Of a stretch of 64,000 nucleotides of DNA, positions 58,498 through 64,000 are shown in pieces. The stretch is from Olsenella uli. GTDB taxonomy: Bacteria > Actinomycetota > Coriobacteriia > Coriobacteriales > Atopobiaceae. The first letter of the stretch is position 1. Each line of letters starts with the position of its first letter. Where the stretch lies: NCBI RefSeq assembly GCF_016900775.1, contig NZ_JACJKN010000004.1:1-64000 (forward strand), in the 5' to 3' direction. Below the pieces are notes generated by a model. It saw nothing but the letters and a program-made list of their open reading frames with translations. It did not search any database and had not been told where the DNA came from. The translations under genes and the position numbers were made by a program.

Positions 58498-58920
58498 ATG
58501 CGGAAAACAGCCGTGTCCTCCACCCTCGTCGTGTGCTTCGACGGACAGTTCTGGGTGGGGATCGTGGAGCGCGTCGAGGACGGCGCGCTGAGCTCGTGCC
58601 GTGTCGTCTTTGGCGCCGAGCCCTCGAACGAGGAGGTTCTCCACTTCGTGCTCAGGGAGTGGGCGAGGCTCCCCCTCGGCCCTGCCGTCGCCTGCGAGGA
58701 GCGGGCGATGGCGAGAAACCCGAAGCGCCGGGCGCGCCAGGCCGCCCGCGAGCTGAAGCAGCACGGCCCCTCGACGAGGGCCCAGATCGCGCTCGCCGAG
58801 CAGCGCGAGGCCCTGACGCAGAAGTCCGCCGCCCGAAAGAAGGAGCGCCGAGAAGAGGAGAGACGCCGGCGCTTCGAGCTGGGGCGGGAGAGGGCGAAGC
58901 GGAAGCGCCGGGGACGCTAG
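58498..58920 (+). CDS. yjdF: YjdF-family protein (DUF2992)
   Basis: A 140-residue protein. Residues 1-70 match the YjdF fold start (STLVVCFDGQFWVGIVERVE and PSNEEVLHFVLREWARLPLG); the rest is very basic and helical, with NPKRRARQAARELKQHGPST near 80 and a C-terminal run of Arg and Lys ending KRKRRGR. The strongly basic tail suggests nucleic-acid or ribosome binding. AAAGGAGGGATTCGCC precedes the ATG. Its riboswitch-like leader implies induction by small aromatic compounds. Family function remains undefined. Confidence 0.85.
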   Translation: MRKTAVSSTLVVCFDGQFWVGIVERVEDGALSSCRVVFGAEPSNEEVLHFVLREWARLPLGPAVACEERAMARNPKRRARQAARELKQHGPSTRAQIALAEQREALTQKSAARKKERREEERRRRFELGRERAKRKRRGR

Positions 58921-59142
58921 CGGGCCCTCCCGTCAGAGGCCTTGCGGAGCGGCGGGGCCCACCTCTTGGACCGGAGAGCAACGGCGTGCATAGCCACTCT
59001 GCCGCCAGGACGCCAAGAGAGAAGATGTCCCGCACCGCAAGGCCGCTCGGCATCCCCCCTCGCTGAACCGGGCGGCCTTCTTCGCCAAGTTCTTCTCGGC
59101 AGGAAACGGGCGTGCAGAGCCACCGTGAGCGCCGGCAGCCGC

Positions 59143-59173
59143 TTGACCCTTCCGCTACGGGAGGGTTTATCGT
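59143..59173 (+). promoter_or_regulatory. MerR-type promoter with 19-bp spacer
   Basis: TTGACC and TATCGT are separated by 19 bases, the overlong spacing remodelled by MerR regulators. A dyad ACCCTTCCG-CTA-CGGGAGGGT lies exactly in the spacer. Confidence 0.82.
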
Positions 59174-59194
59174 CTCTGGGCAGGGAGGTGCGAG

Positions 59195-59959
59195 ATGGAA
59201 GAGGGCTACACGGTGGGCGAGCTCGCGAGGCTTGCGGGCACGTCCGCGCGGGCGCTCAGGTTCTACGAGGAGTCGGGTCTTCTCGTCCCGGGGCGCGACC
59301 CAAGGAACGGCTACCGGCGCTACGGCCCCGGGGACGTCAACCGCCTGCAGGAAATACTGCTGCTGCGCAGCCTCGGCGTGGCCGTGCGCGACATCGCGCC
59401 GCTCCTGAGCACGTCGGGCGAGGCGCGGCAGGCGTCTCTCTCCCGCCACCTTGGGGCCCTCAGGGCGGAGCGCTCGCGCCTGGACGCGCTGATAGCGACG
59501 GTCGAGCGCACGCTCGCCGCGATGAGAGGAGATGCGGACATGACCGACGAGGAGAAGTTCGAGGGGCTCAAGCGCGAGCTCGTCGAGAAGAACGAGGGCC
59601 GCTTCGGCGCGGAGGCGCGCGGGCGCCACGGCGACGCGGCCGTCGACGAGGCAAACCGGAGGCTGCTGGGCATGAGCGAGAGGGACTACGGCGACTGGCA
59701 GGCGCTCGACGCGCAGATTCGCTCCGCGCTCGAGGCGGCGGTGACCGCGGGCGTCGACCCCGCGGGCCCGGAGGGCGAGCGCGTCTGCGGCCTCCACCGC
59801 CGATGGCTTGCCCGCACGTGGCCGAGGTACTCCGCCGAGGCGCACCGCGGCCTGGCCGAGTCCTACGTGGCCGACGAGCGATTCCGCGCCTACTACGACC
59901 GCGAGGTCCCCGGCTGCGCCGCCTGGCTTCGCGACGCGATCGCGCGACATGCGCGGTAG
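59195..59959 (+). CDS. MerR-family regulator with TipAS-like drug-binding domain
   Basis: A 254-residue regulator. The winged helix YTVGELARLAGTSARALRFY to GYRRYGPGDVNRLQEILLLR (residues 5-60) is standard MerR. After the coiled-coil dimer helix (to about 105) comes a C-terminal domain of about 145 residues like TipAS (CGLHRRWLARTWPRYSAEAH RGLAESYV and DERFRAYYDREVPGCAAWLR), which binds thiopeptide-type antibiotics in TipA. An internal ATG near 59540 could give the drug-binding domain alone, as known for tipA. AGGGAGGTGCGAG precedes the ATG. It probably activates its own promoter; no target gene follows immediately. Confidence 0.87.
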   Translation: MEEGYTVGELARLAGTSARALRFYEESGLLVPGRDPRNGYRRYGPGDVNRLQEILLLRSLGVAVRDIAPLLSTSGEARQASLSRHLGALRAERSRLDALIATVERTLAAMRGDADMTDEEKFEGLKRELVEKNEGRFGAEARGRHGDAAVDEANRRLLGMSERDYGDWQALDAQIRSALEAAVTAGVDPAGPEGERVCGLHRRWLARTWPRYSAEAHRGLAESYVADERFRAYYDREVPGCAAWLRDAIARHAR

Positions 59960-60028
59960 GGCCTAACGAGCCAGCCGCATCAGGTCGCGACCCAAGCGTG
60001 CCCGCCACAATGCCCTCTCCCCCTTCTT

Positions 60029-60059
60029 CCTGACAAAGGTGTCAGGGTCATCTGTCAGG
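60029..60059. repeat. Single TGACA palindrome P9
   Basis: CCTGACA and TGTCAGG bracket AAGGTGTCAGGGTCATC, the core of P2 and P3 in one-arm form, between the MerR and MarR genes. Confidence 0.7.
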
Positions 60060-60093
60060 TATCGCCCCGCGCCCCGCGCGCGGAAAGGTTTTT

Positions 60094-60110
60094 CGCATGG
60101 TACCTTGACT
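60094..60110 (+). promoter_or_regulatory. Shared operator-like motif before marR-ABC exporter 2
   Basis: CGCATGGTACCTTGACT overlaps a TTGACT -35 box; CAGAGT follows after 17 bases. The same motif and layout occur before ABC exporter 1 (CGCACGGTACCTTGAAA). A loosely matching left half lies 10 bases upstream. Confidence 0.6.
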
Positions 60111-60175
60111 TCTTGGGTCGACGGTCTCAGAGTGGGCTTGGACCGTTTTCAGATTGGTGAGGAAAGGGGGCTGCC

Positions 60176-60640
60176 GTGTGCGATAAGGGGGAGAAGGACC
60201 CCGGGCAGAGCACCGAGATGCGCATCCTGCGCAACCTCGGCTACTTTGGCTACTATCTCCACGTCCATTGGGGCGGCAGAAACGGCAAGCAGCACATTCT
60301 CATCGAGCTTCACGCCCATGACGGGCAGATGACGCAGCGCGACCTGCAGGAGGCGTCGTGCATCACCTCCGCCTCGCTCTCGGAGGTCATCGCAAAGCTC
60401 GAGGCCGAGGGGCTCGTCACGCGCGAGCGCTCGGAGACGGACCGCCGGCAGCTGACGGTCACGCTCACGGAGGAGGGGTCCGCCCGTGCCCGGGAGGTCA
60501 TCCGCACGCGCGCGGAGTTCGAGCGGGCGGCCTTCGACTGCCTCTCCCCCGAGGAGACGGCGCGCCTCGCCAGCACGCTCGACCGCGTGGCCGCGCGATG
60601 GATGGAGATAGAGGCAGAGAAGAAGGGGGATGAGAGATGA
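60176..60640 (+). CDS. MarR-family transcriptional regulator
   Basis: A 154-residue winged-helix regulator. The HTH is MTQRDLQEASCITSASLSEV IAKLEAEGLVTRERSETDRR (about residues 52-92), including the wing with the usual DRR. It starts with GTG; the ribosome site AAGGGGG is adequate. TGA overlaps the ATG of the exporter gene (ATGA), so regulator and exporter form one operon. It probably represses that operon and perhaps exporter 1, in response to an exported compound. Confidence 0.9.
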   Translation: MCDKGEKDPGQSTEMRILRNLGYFGYYLHVHWGGRNGKQHILIELHAHDGQMTQRDLQEASCITSASLSEVIAKLEAEGLVTRERSETDRRQLTVTLTEEGSARAREVIRTRAEFERAAFDCLSPEETARLASTLDRVAARWMEIEAEKKGDER

Positions 60641-62487
60641 GCCTGCTTCCGAAGAAGCCGGTCATCGACCAGGAGTTCGTCAAGACCGCGGCGCACGTGG
60701 GCTACGGGACGGTGGGCCGCAGGCTCACGCAGAGCGTGCGCGAGTACAAGACCGCAGCCATCGTCACGCCGCTGCTCGTCCTCGGCGAGGTCGTCTTCGA
60801 GGTCATGATCCCGCTCTACACGGCCGACCTCATCGACGCCATCAAGACCGGGGCCGACCTGGGGCAGATCCTCTCCACGGGCGGCGTGCTCGCCCTCATG
60901 GCGCTCGTCTCGCTCGCATTTGGCGCGGCGGCCGGCCTCACCTGCGCGAAGGCCTCCACGGGCTTTGCCAAGAACCTGCGCAAGGACATGTTCTACAACA
61001 TCCAGACCTTCTCCTTCGCGGTGATCGACCGCTTCTCGAGCTCCTCGCTCGTGACGCGCATCACCACGGACGTCATGAACGTCCAGATGGCCTACATGAT
61101 GCTCATCCGCACGGCCATCCGCTCGCCGTTCATGCTCGTGCTCGCCTTCATCGCCGCCTACAGCATGGCGGGCTGGCTCGCCCTCGTCTTCGTGGTCATC
61201 ATCCCGGTGCTCGCCGTGGCGCTCTTCGCCGTGATCCGCAAGGTCGTCCCGGTCTTCCGCCGCATCTTCCGCAAGTACGACGCCCTGAACGAGCGCGCCG
61301 AGGAGAACCTCGCCGGCATCCGCGTGGTCAAGTCCTACGTGCGCGAGGAGTACGAGAAGGAGAAGTACGAGCGCGCCGCGACCGAGGTCCAGGGCGACTT
61401 CACCTACGCCGAGCGCATCCTCGCCCTCAACGCCCCCATCATGAACTTCTGCGTCTACACGGTCATGGTCTTCGTGATCTACGCGGGCTCCTACGCCATC
61501 GTCTCCACGCGCGGCGAGCTGCTCGACGTGGGCCAGTTCTCGTCGCTCATCACCTACGGCTTCATGATGCTCATGCAGCTCATGATGCTCTCCATGATCT
61601 TCGCCCAGGTCGTCATGAGCGAGGAGAACGCGCGACGCATCTACGAGGTCCTCGACGCCAAGACCACGATCGACCAGCCGGCCGAGCCCGTGCGCGAGGT
61701 CGCGGACGGATCTGTCGACTTCGACGGCGTCGGGTTCTCCTATCGCGGCGACAAGGACCACGAGGCCCTGCGCAACATCGACCTGCACATCAGGAGCGGC
61801 GAGGTCATCGGCGTCATCGGCTCGACGGGGTCGGCCAAGTCGACCCTCGTCCAACTCATCCCGCGCCTCTACGACGTCACGGAGGGGTCCGTCCGCGTGG
61901 GCGGGCGCGACGTGCGCGAGTACGACCTCGAGTCCCTGCGCGACGCCGTGGCCATGGTGCTTCAGAAGAACGTGCTCTTCTCGGGCACCATCGCCGAGAA
62001 CCTGCGCTGGGGCAACGAGCACGCCACCGACGAGGAGGTCCTCGAGGCCGCACGCCTCGCCCAGGCCGACGAGTTCGTCCAGACCTTCCCCAAGAAGTAC
62101 GACACCTACATCGAGCAGGGCGGCACCAACGTCTCCGGCGGCCAGAAGCAACGCCTGTGCATCGCGCGCGCCCTGCTCAAGAAGCCCAAGATCCTCATCC
62201 TGGACGACTCCACCTCGGCCGTGGACACCAAGACCGACCGGCTCATCCGCGAGGGGTTCCGCAACTATCTGCCCGAGACCACCAAGATCATCATCGCGCA
62301 GCGCACTTCGAGCGTGGAGGACGCCGACCGCATCGTGGTCATGGACTCCGGCACCATCAACGACATCGGCACCCACGAGGAGCTCCTGCGCAGGAACGCC
62401 ATCTACCGGGAGGTCTACCTCTCCCAGAACAAGCAGAGCCACGACGAGCGCGAGCTCGGCGAGCTGGAGGTGAGCGCCGATGAGTAG
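60637..62487 (+). CDS. Heterodimeric ABC exporter 2, subunit A (degenerate ATP site)
   Basis: A 616-residue paralogue of the exporter subunit at 45254, with the same length. Six membrane segments, then an ATPase domain with Walker A VIGSTGSAKSTLVQLIPRLY near residue 393 (Ala before Lys), signature NVSGGQKQRLCIARALL near 497 and Walker B ILILDDSTSAVDTKTD near 517 with Asp in place of catalytic Glu. As in exporter 1 this is the non-catalytic half. It is coupled to marR upstream and overlaps subunit B by 8 bases. Confidence 0.93.
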   Translation: MSLLPKKPVIDQEFVKTAAHVGYGTVGRRLTQSVREYKTAAIVTPLLVLGEVVFEVMIPLYTADLIDAIKTGADLGQILSTGGVLALMALVSLAFGAAAGLTCAKASTGFAKNLRKDMFYNIQTFSFAVIDRFSSSSLVTRITTDVMNVQMAYMMLIRTAIRSPFMLVLAFIAAYSMAGWLALVFVVIIPVLAVALFAVIRKVVPVFRRIFRKYDALNERAEENLAGIRVVKSYVREEYEKEKYERAATEVQGDFTYAERILALNAPIMNFCVYTVMVFVIYAGSYAIVSTRGELLDVGQFSSLITYGFMMLMQLMMLSMIFAQVVMSEENARRIYEVLDAKTTIDQPAEPVREVADGSVDFDGVGFSYRGDKDHEALRNIDLHIRSGEVIGVIGSTGSAKSTLVQLIPRLYDVTEGSVRVGGRDVREYDLESLRDAVAMVLQKNVLFSGTIAENLRWGNEHATDEEVLEAARLAQADEFVQTFPKKYDTYIEQGGTNVSGGQKQRLCIARALLKKPKILILDDSTSAVDTKTDRLIREGFRNYLPETTKIIIAQRTSSVEDADRIVVMDSGTINDIGTHEELLRRNAIYREVYLSQNKQSHDERELGELEVSADE

Positions 62488-64000
62488 GAACATGCACCGA
62501 GGCCGTGCGCCCAAGTCCATGGGCAGGACCGCCCTCAGGGTCCTCAGGATGCTGCGCGGCTTCTACCCGGTCATGCTGCCGGCCGTCGCATGCTGCATCC
62601 TCGTCCAGTGCATCGTCCAGGCCATGCCCAACGTCTTCATGGAGCGCGCCCTCACCGTCGTGGGCCAGACCTGGGAGTCCGGCGACTGGGCGGCCGCGCA
62701 GCCCGAGGTCTTCGCCAACGCCGCCATTCTCGCCGTCCTGTACTTTGCGAGCCTCATCTGCAACGCGGTGTGGCAGCAGTGCATGGCCATTATCACCCAG
62801 GGCTCGCTCAAGAAGTTCCGCTGCCTCATGTTCGACCACATGCAGGACCTGCCGATCAAGTACTTCGACACGCACCAGCACGGCGACGTCATGAGCTACT
62901 ACACCAACGACATCGACGCCATGCGCCAGATGATCGCGCAGTCGCTGCCGCAGCTCTTCCTCACGACGCTCATGCTCTGCTCCGTGGGCTGCATCATGCT
63001 CTGGTACAGCCTGCCGCTCACGCTCGTCGTGGTGGGAGGCGCCGTCATCATGGCCCTTCTCGCCAAGGTACTCGCGGGGCGCTCGGCCAAGAACTTCCTG
63101 CGCACGCAGCGCGCGGTCGCAGCCGTGGAGGGCCTCGTGGAGGAGGTCATGAACGGCGAGAAGGTCGTCAAGGTCTTCTCGCACGAGCGCCAGATCGAGG
63201 CCGCCTTCGACGAGCTCAACGACGAGTACCAGGACGCCGCCTGTACGGCCAACTCCTATGCCAACACGCTCATGCCGATCCTCATGAACGCCGGCAACCT
63301 GCTCTACGTGATCGTGGCCGTGGCCATCGGCGTCTTCCTCGTGCTCGGCATCCCCAACCCGGCCATCTCCGGCCTGCCGCTCACCATCGCCGTGGGCGTG
63401 CCCTTCCTCAACATGACCAAGCAGTTCGCCAACCAGATCGGCCAGATCTCCAACCAGGTGAACTCCGTGGTCATGGGCCTGGCGGGCGCCGAGCGCATCT
63501 TCGAGCTGATCGACGAGCCGGTCGAGCAGGACGAGGGCTACGTCGAGCTCGTTGCCTGCACGATCGACGCGGACGGCGCCGTCCACGAGTGCGACCGCCG
63601 CGACGAGCGCTGGGCGGGCCAGTGGGCGTGGCGCCACCCGCACCAGGCCGACGGCACGGTCACCTACACCCCGCTCGCCGGCGACGTGCGCCTCTTCGGC
63701 GTGGACTTTGCCTACGAGCCCGGCCACACCGTGCTCCACGACGTCTCGCTCTACGCCAAGCCGGGGCAGAAGGTCGCCTTCGTGGGCGCCACGGGCGCGG
63801 GCAAGACCACGATCACCAACCTCCTCAACCGCTTCTACGACATCGAGGACGGCAAGATCCGCTACGACGGCATCAACATCAACAAGATCAAGAAGCCGGA
63901 CCTCAGGCGCTCGCTCGGCGTGGTCCTGCAGGACGTGAACCTCTTCACGGGCACCGTCATGGACAACATCCGCTACGGCCGGCTCGACGCCACCGACGAG
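62480..64000 (+). CDS. Heterodimeric ABC exporter 2, subunit B (cut by window end)
   Basis: The first 507 codons of the catalytic half. It has six membrane segments, the coupling region DLPIKYFDTHQHGDVMSYYT near residue 132, the same extra segment between domains as its paralogue (VELVACTIDADGAVHECDRR near 355), and Walker A FVGATGAGKTTITNLLNRFY near 434. The reading frame is open to the last base, ending RYGRLDATDE, so signature and Walker B lie outside. DNA from about 63537 onward is nearly identical to 48250-48720 in the paralogue, while the membrane half is well diverged. Confidence 0.93.
   Translation, partial: MSRNMHRGRAPKSMGRTALRVLRMLRGFYPVMLPAVACCILVQCIVQAMPNVFMERALTVVGQTWESGDWAAAQPEVFANAAILAVLYFASLICNAVWQQCMAIITQGSLKKFRCLMFDHMQDLPIKYFDTHQHGDVMSYYTNDIDAMRQMIAQSLPQLFLTTLMLCSVGCIMLWYSLPLTLVVVGGAVIMALLAKVLAGRSAKNFLRTQRAVAAVEGLVEEVMNGEKVVKVFSHERQIEAAFDELNDEYQDAACTANSYANTLMPILMNAGNLLYVIVAVAIGVFLVLGIPNPAISGLPLTIAVGVPFLNMTKQFANQIGQISNQVNSVVMGLAGAERIFELIDEPVEQDEGYVELVACTIDADGAVHECDRRDERWAGQWAWRHPHQADGTVTYTPLAGDVRLFGVDFAYEPGHTVLHDVSLYAKPGQKVAFVGATGAGKTTITNLLNRFYDIEDGKIRYDGININKIKKPDLRRSLGVVLQDVNLFTGTVMDNIRYGRLDATDE

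Noticed and set aside
2468-59593. CGAGAAGRAC as a Chi or KOPS-type oriented motif
   Set aside because: Copies are nearly equal on both strands (about 18 and 17) without a switch along the window, whereas Chi and KOPS are strongly strand-biased.
1-64000. CRISPR arrays
   Set aside because: The repeated units found are palindromes or single words at irregular distance; there is no direct repeat with regular spacers and no cas gene.

Overview
The window is high-GC, densely coded bacterial DNA and looks like a chromosomal contig from the class Coriobacteriia, most likely an Olsenella/Atopobium-type member of the Atopobiaceae. That placement is an inference from GC content, codon use, the membrane-bound LuxR regulator, the gene order queA-tgt-secD-recJ-rel and the EFR1, PstS and TipAS families; no 16S rRNA gene is present. 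Bases 1-19 are the Tn5/Nextera mosaic end, so the left edge is a sequencing-adapter remnant rather than genome. The right edge cuts through an ABC exporter gene.

Layout. 20-5.9 kb: pncB, a small membrane protein, a PflX-like radical SAM gene, a WecA/TagO-type sugar-phosphate transferase, a 6S-like RNA candidate, tRNA-Ala and a ModF-type ABC ATPase. 6-13.7 kb: branched-chain amino acid synthesis (ilvA, ilvD-ilvB-ilvN, ilvC), interrupted by a REP-associated tyrosine transposase (RAYT). 14-18 kb: a membrane LuxR regulator with two HTH domains, infC-rpmI-rplT, ferritin and tRNA-Leu. 18.2-32.9 kb: a glyoxalase-like hydrolase, rel, a recJ-helicase fusion, secD, tgt, ptsH, a coiled-coil membrane protein, queA, corA and queH. 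33-37.4 kb: a DUF3267 protease-like protein, metG and a hydrolase-acetyltransferase fusion. 37.5-45 kb: a complete Pho module on the minus strand (pstS-pstC-pstA-pstB-pstB-phoU-response regulator-kinase) behind an array of CTTACA boxes. 45.2-49.1 kb and 60.1-64 kb: two paralogous heterodimeric ABC exporters, the second headed by a MarR gene. Between them lies an accessory zone: TetR-MFS, an EFR1 ferredoxin/flavodoxin, a decapitated XRE regulator, a YefM-YoeB toxin-antitoxin pair, a GNAT-nucleotidyltransferase fusion, a DUF3795 protein, YjbR, a DUF4143 ATPase, a YjdF gene with its riboswitch-like leader, and a TipAS-type MerR regulator.

Three layers of small repeated DNA run through the window and are its most unusual content. 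(1) Nested perfect palindromes, up to 44 bp per arm, sit between genes; one flanks the RAYT gene and a degenerate arm contains the RAYT start codon, suggesting a REP/RAYT system. (2) A 10-bp word, CGAGAAGRAC, occurs at least 35 times, about equally on both strands; roughly half the copies are intergenic although intergenic DNA is only about 13 percent of the window. This resembles a DNA uptake sequence in density and symmetry, but its function is unknown. (3) Four 140-160 bp elements with about 22-bp terminal inverted repeats based on GATTGGGTGGCA lie in four different intergenic regions.

Regulation visible in sequence: Pho boxes before pstS, a non-AUG start and possible attenuator for infC, TetR operators at both tetR and its MFS partner, a GTACG operator array over the toxin-antitoxin promoter, a 19-bp-spaced MerR promoter, and a GGTACCTTGA motif shared by both ABC exporter loci that may be the MarR target.
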